DNA from: Oscillospiraceae bacterium
Lineage (GTDB): Bacteria > Bacillota_A > Clostridia > Oscillospirales > Oscillospiraceae
Length of the DNA: 5,499 nt
Reading direction: 5' to 3'
NCBI GenBank assembly: GCA_017398105.1
Contig: JAFQHF010000023.1
Location: 1 to 5,499 of the forward strand
Made by a program: the position numbers and the translations under genes. Of this stretch, positions 1-4,454 are shown one piece after another. Position 1 is the stretch's first letter. Every line of letters starts with the position of its first letter. Under the pieces are notes generated by a model. The model saw only the letters and a program-made list of their open reading frames with translations, had not been told where the DNA came from and made no database searches.

Positions 1-155
1 ATGCTTTTGGTAGCTGACATGATATGGGTACAATCGTCTGCCTTGTAATCATTCCAGCAGTCAGAGTATCTTTTCTCGCCAGCCTTATATGCGACAATCT
101 GGCAGACGTTTGGCTGTTGCTTTGCTATCAGGTCATGCAGTTCTTCTTGATTCAT
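1..155 (-). CDS. Serine hydrolase, beta-lactamase-related (N-terminal part)
   Basis: The gene reads leftwards and leaves the window after 51 codons. The N-terminus starts MNQEELHDLIAKQQPNVCQI and ends in HIMSATKS. The S47-A-T-K50 tetrad fits the SxxK nucleophile motif of the class C beta-lactamase / penicillin-binding-protein-like family, in which the serine attacks an ester or amide bond and the lysine acts as general base. No signal peptide is seen before the motif, so a cytoplasmic hydrolase or esterase is more likely than a secreted beta-lactamase. The ATG at 155-153 follows an AAGGAAAGTGAG-like ribosome binding stretch and a plausible promoter. The later YxN and KTG-type motifs would lie outside the window, so catalytic competence cannot be judged. 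The family call rests on one motif plus general resemblance to short clostridial serine hydrolases. Confidence 0.75.
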   Translation of the reverse strand, partial: MNQEELHDLIAKQQPNVCQIVAYKAGEKRYSDCWNDYKADDCTHIMSATKS

Positions 156-192
156 AAGTGTATCTCACTTTCCTTTATTCTTACTAAAACTA

Positions 193-221
193 AGCATAAG
201 GGAATTAAAAATTGATTTCAA
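193..221 (-). promoter_or_regulatory. Promoter of the serine hydrolase gene
   Basis: On the minus strand TTGAAA (221-216) is followed, after exactly 17 nt, by TATGCT (198-193). These match the sigma-A consensus at 5/6 and 4/6 positions. Transcription would start near 186 and leave a leader of about 30 nt before the ATG at 155. This is a prediction from sequence only. Confidence 0.5.
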
Positions 222-371
222 GTATTTTTTGCATTCTTCTTAGAACTGTTTCTGTTTTCGGGAAATACGATTTTTCTTGTGTGAGGAAGTCACGGAAGAA
301 AACAAATTCCTCTGGTAGAATAAGGCCATAAAGAAAAACAAATACTACTTCAAAACACGGAGGAATACAAT
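222..371. other. Divergent intergenic region upstream of rubredoxin
   Basis: This is the upstream region of the rubredoxin gene. TAGAAT at 316-321 is a possible -10 box, but nothing resembling a -35 box lies at the right distance, so no promoter is assigned. A short inverted repeat GAGGAA (283-288) / TTCCTC (307-312) lies just upstream of that box and could be an operator. GGAGGA at 359-364, 7 nt before the ATG, is the ribosome binding site. No small gene with a convincing ribosome site is seen. Confidence 0.4.
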
Positions 372-530
372 ATGAAAAAATATGTCTGCGACGTTTGCGG
401 TTGGGAATACGACGAGGAACTGGGCTACCCCGAGGGTGGCATTGCCCCCGGCACCAAGTGGGAGGACATCCCCGAAGATTTCCAGTGCCCCCTGTGCATG
501 GTCGATAAGGACCAGTTTTCTGAAGAATGA
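372..530 (+). CDS. Rubredoxin
   Basis: This is a 52-residue mononuclear iron protein of standard rubredoxin length. The four cysteine ligands are visible as two knuckles: C6-D-V-C9-G near the N-terminus and C39-P-L-C42 near the C-terminus. The family's aromatic core residues are present (Y4, W11, Y13, W30, F37), as is the closing KDQF segment. Rubredoxins carry single electrons in the cytoplasm. In anaerobes they typically feed peroxide- or oxygen-reducing enzymes such as rubrerythrin and flavodiiron proteins. None of these partners is in the window, but a flavin reductase-like protein follows 62 bp downstream. The start is fixed by GGAGGA 7 nt upstream. One oddity is that the residue after C42 is methionine (M43), where most rubredoxins have glycine. 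A hairpin begins 6 nt after the stop and may separate this gene partly from the next. Confidence 0.96.
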   Translation: MKKYVCDVCGWEYDEELGYPEGGIAPGTKWEDIPEDFQCPLCMVDKDQFSEE

Positions 531-536
531 ACACCT

Positions 537-571
537 GAAGCGGTGTGGCTGAAACGCCGCACCGCTTCTTT
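537..571 (+). terminator. Hairpin between rubredoxin and flavin reductase, weak terminator or attenuator
   Basis: The left arm GAAGCGGTGTGGC (537-549) pairs with GCCGCACCGCTTC (556-568) over 13 bp, with one G·U wobble and a 6-nt loop TGAAAC. Only three T residues follow (569-571) before GC-containing sequence. The stem is strong but the U-tract is poor, so partial termination or an mRNA-stabilising 3' end for the rubredoxin message is more likely than a full stop. Confidence 0.6.
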
Positions 572-592
572 GCATAGATCGGAGGAAAGACT

Positions 593-1144
593 ATGAAAAA
601 AGTATTGATGATCGTAGGATCTTTGAGAAAGGATTCTTTCAACCTGCAATTGGCTAAGGTTGCGGAGAAAATACTGGAAGGACAGACGGAGGTCCGTTAT
701 CTGCACTATGCAGATATGCCCTTTATGAATCAGGACATCGAGTTCCCCACGCCGGAGAGCGTTGCGAGGGTGCGTCAAGAGGTTTTGGCGGCGGACGGTA
801 TCTGGATATTCAGCCCGGAGTATAACTACCAGATTCCCGGTGTGTTGAAGAATCTGCTGGACTGGCTGTCCCGCCCCTTGGCTCCCAATGATTGGGAACG
901 GGGTTCCGCGGTGAAGGGAAAGAGCGTTACTATTTCTGGTGTGGCAGGCCGAAGCGGTGCCGCCGGTGTCCGGAAGCATTTGAGTGCGCTTCTGGAGGTT
1001 ATGTCCATGAAACTGATTGGCGGCATGGGAACGGGCATATCCGCAGATGCTGAAAGCTTTGCTACCAACAAACTGCACTTGTCGGAAGAAAACCATGCAG
1101 CATTGCAGGCGCAGGCAGAGCTGTTTTTTTCTCAGATCCTGTAA
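593..1144 (+). CDS. NADPH-dependent FMN reductase family flavoprotein
   Basis: This 183-residue protein has the flavodoxin-like fold of the FMN_red family. The N-terminal strand leads into the FMN phosphate-binding loop G9-S-L-R12-K-D-S15-F-N17, the typical GSLRxxSxN signature. A second flavin-contacting segment is S74-P-E-Y-N78, followed by P82-G-V-L-K-N-L-L-D-W91. A third is the SGVAGRSGAAG segment at 115-125. Members reduce FMN, quinones, azo dyes or chromate using NAD(P)H. The true substrate cannot be read from sequence. No signal peptide or membrane segment is seen, so it is cytoplasmic. GGAGGA lies 6 nt before the ATG. The MsrAB gene begins 18 nt after the stop, so the two are almost certainly co-transcribed. 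With rubredoxin upstream, the context points to redox stress handling. Confidence 0.9.
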   Translation: MKKVLMIVGSLRKDSFNLQLAKVAEKILEGQTEVRYLHYADMPFMNQDIEFPTPESVARVRQEVLAADGIWIFSPEYNYQIPGVLKNLLDWLSRPLAPNDWERGSAVKGKSVTISGVAGRSGAAGVRKHLSALLEVMSMKLIGGMGTGISADAESFATNKLHLSEENHAALQAQAELFFSQIL

Positions 1145-1162
1145 AATAACGGGAGGTGCAAT

Positions 1163-2275
1163 ATGAGAAAAAGACCTATTACAAGGGCGCTGATTCTGCT
1201 GCTGGTAACTGCCATCGGTCTGGGCGGCTGTGCCACTGAGGCCCCTCCGGCTGCCCTTACGGAAACAGAAGCTGTGCAGACAAACACATTGGAGGTGGAA
1301 ATCATGGACTTTTCCCATGAAACAGAACATGTAATTTATCTGGCAGGAGGCTGCTTCTGGGGACTGGAACAGCTGATGCAGTCCATTCCCGGTGTCATCG
1401 ATGCCGAAAGCGGCTATGCCAACGGCACCGGAGAGCAGGATGCAAACTATTCGGCAGTCTGCGCCGGAGATACCGGCTTTAGGGAGACGGTAAGGGTAGC
1501 ATACGATCCGGAGCAGGTTAGCCTGGATGCCCTGCTGCTTGCCTATTTCTATGTGATCGATCCTACGGTGCAGAACCGTCAGGGCAACGACATCGGCACC
1601 CAGTACCAGACCGGCGTTTACTACACCAATGATGCGGCAAAAGAAACCGTGGAGCGGATCGCAGAACTGGAGCGCAGCCGCAATGCGAAATTCTTTGTGG
1701 AGATCGGCCCCTTGCTGAACTACTATCCGGCGGAGGAATACCATCAGAATTATCTGGAAAAGAATCCTTACGGCTACTGCCACATTCCCTGGGAGGAAAT
1801 GAAACTATTCTCCAGCCTTCGCATTGACCCCGGCGACTATCAGAAGCCAGCGGCGGAGGTGATCCGGGACAAGCTGACTGCGGAGCAGTATGCCGTCACC
1901 CAGGAAAGCGGGACGGAATATCCCTATCAGAATGAATTCTGGAATCATTTCGCCAAAGGCATCTATGTGGATATCGTTACCGGAGAGCCGCTGTTTTCCT
2001 CCACGGATAAATACGAGAGCAGCTGTGGCTGGCCTGCCTTCACAAAGCCCATTGAAGAACCTTCTATCGTGGAGATCGAGGACAACAGCCACGGAATGCA
2101 GCGCGTTGAGGTGCGAAGCCGGGCAGGCAATTCCCATCTGGGCCATGTCTTTGAAAATGATCCCGAATCCCCCAACGGTGTCCGGTACTGCATTAACAGC
2201 GCATCCCTGCGTTTCATTCCCTATGACGAAATGGAAGCCGAAGGCTATGGATACCTGATGGACATCTTTGAATGA
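1163..2275 (+). CDS. msrAB: Peptide methionine sulfoxide reductase MsrA-MsrB fusion, lipoprotein
   Basis: This 370-residue protein repairs both diastereomers of methionine sulfoxide. Residues 1-23 form a lipoprotein signal peptide: basic MRKR, a hydrophobic stretch, and the lipobox L20-G-G-C23. The enzyme should therefore sit on the outer face of the membrane. The MsrA domain spans about 57-210, with the catalytic motif G63-C64-F-W-G67, the TGFRETV segment at 104-110, the [16 protein letters not shown] block at 133-148, and a likely resolving cysteine C206 in GYC. The MsrB domain spans about 238-355, with S286-S-C288-G-W-P (C288 as candidate resolving cysteine), H325-x-x-H328 and catalytic C343 in [11 protein letters not shown]. 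The zinc-binding CxxC pairs found in some MsrB proteins are absent. The start is supported by GGGAGGTG and the intact lipobox; an internal ATG at codon 48 would lose export. No CcdA or thioredoxin-like partner for recycling is in the window. Confidence 0.95.
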   Translation: MRKRPITRALILLLVTAIGLGGCATEAPPAALTETEAVQTNTLEVEIMDFSHETEHVIYLAGGCFWGLEQLMQSIPGVIDAESGYANGTGEQDANYSAVCAGDTGFRETVRVAYDPEQVSLDALLLAYFYVIDPTVQNRQGNDIGTQYQTGVYYTNDAAKETVERIAELERSRNAKFFVEIGPLLNYYPAEEYHQNYLEKNPYGYCHIPWEEMKLFSSLRIDPGDYQKPAAEVIRDKLTAEQYAVTQESGTEYPYQNEFWNHFAKGIYVDIVTGEPLFSSTDKYESSCGWPAFTKPIEEPSIVEIEDNSHGMQRVEVRSRAGNSHLGHVFENDPESPNGVRYCINSASLRFIPYDEMEAEGYGYLMDIFE

Positions 2276-2329
2276 TCCACGGCAGACAACAAAAAATCGC
2301 CCCTTGCGGGACGTGAAAAAGGAAAAGAA

Positions 2330-2368
2330 ATGACCCTTGATCTTTTTTTCTTCAAGATCAAGGGTCAT
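2330..2368. terminator. Perfect 15-bp hairpin downstream of msrAB
   Basis: ATGACCCTTGATCTT (2330-2344) is exactly complementary to AAGATCAAGGGTCAT (2354-2368), with a 9-nt pyrimidine loop. On the plus strand the stem is followed by CAATTGTAG rather than T residues. On the minus strand it is followed by a T-rich stretch (complement of 2314-2329). It most likely ends the msrAB transcript or protects its 3' end, but its shape suits leftward termination better. Confidence 0.5.
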
Positions 2369-2429
2369 CAATTGTAGATGGGATCAATCATTTACGTAAC
2401 CTCTTACTTTCTATAGATTTGTTTTTAGG

Positions 2430-2465
2430 GGAGTTTACTTAGTACATTGGACTCACTCCTTTTTT
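2430..2465 (+). terminator. Weak terminator-like stem with T6 tract
   Basis: GGAGT (2430-2434) can pair with ACTCC (2455-2459) across a 20-nt loop, with a possible G·U extension, and six T residues follow at 2460-2465. The stem is short and the loop is large. It may be a back-up terminator for msrAB or chance. Confidence 0.25.
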
Positions 2466-2551
2466 GTATCTTCATATTAACGCAGGTTCGCCGGCTTTTC
2501 AAGATGGGATGTTCCATAAGAAAATGCGATAAATATCGGATAAAATGCGGA

Positions 2552-2581
2552 TGGACAAATAGATATTCTGTGTGATATAAT
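2552..2581 (+). promoter_or_regulatory. Promoter of the acyltransferase gene
   Basis: TGGACA (2552-2557, 5/6 to the -35 consensus) and a perfect TATAAT (2576-2581) are separated by 18 nt. Transcription would start near 2588, giving a leader of about 62 nt that begins almost directly with the hairpin at 2593-2614. Confidence 0.65.
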
Positions 2582-2592
2582 ATTTATGTTGG

Positions 2593-2614
2593 GCGGCCTT
2601 TGGGCTGCTTTTTT
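2593..2614 (+). terminator. GC-rich hairpin with T6 tract in the acyltransferase leader
   Basis: GCGGCC (2593-2598) pairs with GGCTGC (2603-2608), with one G·U wobble and a TTTG loop, followed by six T residues (2609-2614). By shape it is a small intrinsic terminator. It starts only about 5 nt after the predicted transcription start. It could end upstream read-through, act as a promoter-proximal pause/attenuator, or stabilise the 5' end of the mRNA. Confidence 0.45.
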
Positions 2615-2649
2615 GCTAAAGAAGCTCTGGATGGAAGGGAAAGAGAGAT

Positions 2650-3927
2650 ATGGAAAAAACATCGGTTGAAAGATCCATTCACGCAAGAAAAATCAGCCAC
2701 CCCAATTGGATCTACGATACCCTGGGACTGGTTTGGAAGCTGTTTGTTTACCCCAAGTATCACGTGCACTACACCTTCAAGAAGGATTTTCGCAAGGTGG
2801 AGGGGCCGTTCTTCTTCATCAGTAACCATGCGTCCCGCTTAGACTACATCTTCGTGGGCGCACCTCTGCTGCCGCTGAAGATGAATTTCGTGGCAGGCTA
2901 TAACGAGTTCCACCGTTCCCATCTGTCTTTGGTGTTCAATCTGCTTCGGGTGATTCCCAAGAAGAATTTTACGCCGGATCTTTACACGGTGAAGGAAATC
3001 AGCCGGGTCATCAAGTCCGGCCATGGCGTGTGCATTTTCCCGGAGGGTATGAGCTCCATTTCCGGCGCTAACCAGCCTGTGGCCCTGGGCACAGGCAAGC
3101 TGTTCAAGCACCACAAGGTGCCGGTCTACTACAGCGTGATCCGGGGCGGCTATCTTACCAGCCCCAAGTATAACCTTCGTGACCGGGTGGGACATGTAGA
3201 GGTGGAGTATGACCAGCTGTTCACAGTGGAGGACCTGGAACGCATGACACCTGCTGAGATCGAATCCAAGATCAATCATGCCATCTATCATGATGATTAT
3301 GCATGGAACAAGATCCACAAGCACCATTACGACATCGGAGAGAATGGTGCCGAGGATCTGGAAGATTTGCTCTTCTGGTGCCCCCGCTGCGGCAAGCAGC
3401 ACACTATGGCAACCAAGGGTAATACGATATTCTGCACCGAATGCGGCAATGGTGCTACGCTGCTGGATACCTATGAGCTGGTTCCCTTTGACGATAACTG
3501 CGTGATCCCCGAGACCCAGACCGCCTGGTTCAATCTGGAACGGGAGATGATCCGCAAGGAAGTGCAGCAGGAGGACTTCGTGTTGGAAGAGCAGGTGCAG
3601 CTTGGTATGCTGCCGGAATTTGAGTTACTGAAGAATCAGGCGACCTCTGAGATTATCGGCAGCGGAACACTGCGGCTGGACCGTACGGGTCTTAGCTACA
3701 CCGGCACCAAAAATGGTGAGCCCTTTACCTTCCATATTCCCAGCGTGGCATTGCCTACATACGGCATGTGCACGGACCTGAGCCGCTTTTACACCTTCGT
3801 CAACGGAGAATTCGTGGAGTTCTATCCGGAGCATCGCACTGTAGAAAAGTTCTTCCTGGCAACGGAAGAACTGCACCGGCTGAACGGCGGCAAGTGGAAG
3901 GATTTTGATTTCAGTCCGGAAGCCTAA
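2650..3927 (+). CDS. PlsC-type 1-acylglycerol-3-phosphate acyltransferase with C-terminal zinc ribbon
   Basis: This 425-residue protein carries a PlsC/LPLAT acyltransferase domain at about 45-215. It shows the catalytic N59-H60-A-S-R-L-D65 (HX4D) motif, the acceptor-binding F130-P-E-G133 motif, and a block IV-like V157-P-V-Y-Y near 157-161. Family members move an acyl chain onto lysophosphatidate to make phosphatidate at the membrane. Enzymes with this domain are often about 200-260 residues, so there is a long extension. It contains a zinc ribbon, C244-P-R-C247-G and C262-T-E-C265-G, then a beta-rich region at about 335-405 (GSGTLRLDRTGLSYTG onward) that could be a PH/GRAM-like domain, a guess from pattern only. 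No clear transmembrane helix is seen. The ATG follows a GGAAGGGA stretch at moderate spacing. Tandem stops TAA-TAG and a strong terminator close it. The exact acyl substrate is not readable. Confidence 0.85.
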   Translation: MEKTSVERSIHARKISHPNWIYDTLGLVWKLFVYPKYHVHYTFKKDFRKVEGPFFFISNHASRLDYIFVGAPLLPLKMNFVAGYNEFHRSHLSLVFNLLRVIPKKNFTPDLYTVKEISRVIKSGHGVCIFPEGMSSISGANQPVALGTGKLFKHHKVPVYYSVIRGGYLTSPKYNLRDRVGHVEVEYDQLFTVEDLERMTPAEIESKINHAIYHDDYAWNKIHKHHYDIGENGAEDLEDLLFWCPRCGKQHTMATKGNTIFCTECGNGATLLDTYELVPFDDNCVIPETQTAWFNLEREMIRKEVQQEDFVLEEQVQLGMLPEFELLKNQATSEIIGSGTLRLDRTGLSYTGTKNGEPFTFHIPSVALPTYGMCTDLSRFYTFVNGEFVEFYPEHRTVEKFFLATEELHRLNGGKWKDFDFSPEA

Positions 3928-3938
3928 TAGAAAACAAC

Positions 3939-3973
3939 AAACCGCTCTTGCTTCCCAAGCAAGGGCGGTTTTT
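3939..3973. terminator. Bidirectional intrinsic terminator between acyltransferase and tRNA array
   Basis: The left arm 3939-3953 pairs with 3957-3971 over 15 bp, with one G·U wobble and a CCC loop. The plus strand ends in a five-T run (3969-3973) and stops the acyltransferase message. Read on the minus strand the same stem is followed by TTTGTTGTTTT-like sequence and would end the tRNA transcript, whose last gene finishes 3 nt away. Confidence 0.88.
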
Positions 3974-3975
3974 CA

Positions 3976-4059
3976 TGGTGGGCCAGGTTGGACTCGAACC
4001 AACGATGGTAAAACCGGCGGATTTACAGTCCGCTGCCATAGCCGCTAGGCGACTGACCC
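3976..4059 (-). tRNA. tRNA-Tyr (anticodon GTA)
   Basis: This is an 84-nt class II tRNA with encoded CCA (3978-3976). The acceptor GGGTCAG pairs with CTGGCCC with one G·U, and the discriminator is A. The D stem is GCC/GGC. The anticodon stem GCGGA/TCCGC encloses loop CTGTAAA, with the GTA anticodon at plus positions 4024-4026. A 13-nt variable region holds a short GGT/ACC helix. The T arm is GTTGG-TTCGAGT-CCAAC. All helices are intact. It is last in the four-gene array, 3 nt from the His gene. Confidence 0.97.
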
Positions 4060-4062
4060 ATA

Positions 4063-4138
4063 TGGGGTAGATGACGGGAATCGAACCCGCGATAGGCGGA
4101 ACCACAATCCGCTGCCTTACCGCTTGGCTACATCCACC
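4063..4138 (-). tRNA. tRNA-His (anticodon GTG)
   Basis: This is a 76-nt tRNA including the extra 5' G (G-1, complement of 4138), which pairs with discriminator C (4066), the identity element for histidyl-tRNA synthetase. CCA is encoded (4065-4063). The acceptor GTGGATG/CATCTAC has one G·U. The D stem is GCC/GGC. The anticodon stem is GCGGA/TCCGC with loop TTGTGGT and anticodon at 4103-4105. The T arm is GCGGG-TTCGATT-CCCGT. It looks fully functional. Confidence 0.97.
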
Positions 4139-4143
4139 ATGAT

Positions 4144-4281
4144 TGGTGCGGACAGGGGGTGGTGCTCCGCGCAGCGAATGAATAATACCAATGATTGCCG
4201 GTGGCAATCATACCCTGATACAATCGAACCCCCGACCCACGCCTTAAAAGGGCGCTGCTCTACCAGCTGAGCTATGTCCGC
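4144..4281 (-). tRNA. tRNA-Lys (anticodon TTT), interrupted by a 62-nt insertion in the T arm
   Basis: Read on the minus strand, every standard element is present. The acceptor GCGGACA pairs perfectly with TGTCCGC, followed by A and CCA. The D arm is GCTC/GAGC with AGCTGGTA. The anticodon stem GCGCC/GGCGT encloses loop CTTTTAA, with anticodon TTT at 4246-4248. The variable loop is GGGTC, followed by T stem GGGGG and a normal 7-nt T loop TTCGATT (4228-4222). The 3' T-stem strand CCCCC should follow at once but comes only at 4159, after 62 extra bases. Total length is 138 nt against the usual 76. Because both halves still pair perfectly, the insertion is either recent or tolerated. As written, mature tRNA would carry a huge T-loop extension and probably not work. 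Whether another tRNA-Lys(TTT) exists in the genome is unknown. Confidence 0.85.
4160..4221 (-). other. 62-nt intervening sequence in tRNA-Lys
   Basis: This is the inserted segment between T-loop position 60 and T-stem position 61. On the minus strand it starts GTATCAGGG, contains a perfect 9-bp hairpin ATGATTGCC-ACC-GGCAATCAT, and ends GCGGAGCACCA. Its 3' part shares, in order, GCAATC, GGTAT, TTC, CTGCGCG and a final CCA with the 3' half of the adjacent tRNA-Ser, suggesting derivation from a class II tRNA. No target-site duplication, open frame or known ribozyme core was recognised. Confidence 0.6.
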
Positions 4282-4286
4282 ATATT

Positions 4287-4376
4287 TGGCGGAGCGCGCA
4301 GAACTCGAATCTGATACCGATTGCTCAGTACGATCCGCTTAGCAGGCGGTCCCTGGACCTCCCAGGTTCACGCTCC
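4287..4376 (-). tRNA. tRNA-Ser (anticodon GCT)
   Basis: This is a 90-nt class II tRNA with encoded CCA (4289-4287) and discriminator G, as usual for serine. The acceptor GGAGCGT/GCGCTCC has one G·U. The anticodon loop CTGCTAA (4345-4339) gives GCT, reading AGC/AGU codons. The long variable arm is TACTGA-GCAA-TCGGTA, a 6-bp stem with a tetraloop. The T loop is TTCGAGT. There are small defects: the D stem has only three clear pairs (CCT/AGG), the outermost anticodon-stem pair is A×A, and the outermost T-stem pair is T×C. It is the first gene of the array. Confidence 0.9.
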
Positions 4377-4392
4377 ATATATACTTAATTTG

Positions 4393-4421
4393 TTGAAGAG
4401 TGTTTTGAGGTGTGCTATAAT
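4393..4421 (+). promoter_or_regulatory. Promoter of the P-loop kinase gene
   Basis: TTGAAG (4393-4398, 4/6) is followed after exactly 17 nt by a perfect TATAAT (4416-4421). A TGC directly before it makes an extended -10. Transcription would start near 4428, about 27 nt before the ATG at 4455. This box lies in the 78-bp gap between tRNA-Ser and the kinase gene. No equally good promoter for the minus-strand tRNA array could be found there. Confidence 0.75.
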
Positions 4422-4454
4422 CAGTTAAGAATACTTGAATTTGTAGGTGAGTAT

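Larger units (their letters stand above)
2276..2649. other. Intergenic region between msrAB and the acyltransferase
   Basis: This 374-bp gap has no convincing gene. In order it holds: a weak imperfect hairpin with a CCC-TTGC-GGG core (2298-2313); a perfect 15-bp hairpin (2330-2368); a weak GGAGT/ACTCC stem followed by six T residues (2430-2465); a sigma-A-like promoter (2552-2581); and a GC-rich hairpin with a T6 tract (2593-2614). The open frames here lack plausible ribosome binding sites. Confidence 0.6.

Noticed and set aside
24..215. A 63-codon plus-strand open frame at the left edge
   Set aside because: It opposes the serine hydrolase N-terminus, which has a start, ribosome site, promoter and catalytic motif.
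425..1783. A 452-codon open frame on the minus strand
   Set aside because: It lies antisense to the rubredoxin, flavin reductase and MsrA genes, has no domain-like composition and no ribosome site. It is a by-product of codon bias in the real genes.
1805..2371. A 188-codon minus-strand open frame over MsrB
   Set aside because: It is antisense to a clear MsrB domain. Its start lies within the perfect hairpin, and it shows no recognisable motif.
2477..2686. A 69-codon minus-strand frame in the gap before the acyltransferase
   Set aside because: It overlaps the acyltransferase start and its promoter, and it has no convincing ribosome site.
2839..3402. A 187-codon minus-strand open frame
   Set aside because: It is fully antisense to the acyltransferase catalytic domain, with no supporting motif or ribosome site.
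3911..4207. A 98-codon minus-strand open frame across the tRNA genes
   Set aside because: It reads through tRNA-Tyr, tRNA-His and part of tRNA-Lys, which are structurally certain.
4160..4221. Group I or group II intron in tRNA-Lys
   Set aside because: 62 nt is far too short for either catalytic core, and the site is not the usual anticodon-arm position.
4144..4281. Circularly permuted or split tRNA
   Set aside because: The 5' and 3' parts are in normal order on one strand, so the gene is interrupted and not permuted.
4410..4454. A GTG start 15 codons upstream of the kinase ATG
   Set aside because: It overlaps the perfect TATAAT box and would precede the transcription start. The ATG at 4455 has its own ribosome site.
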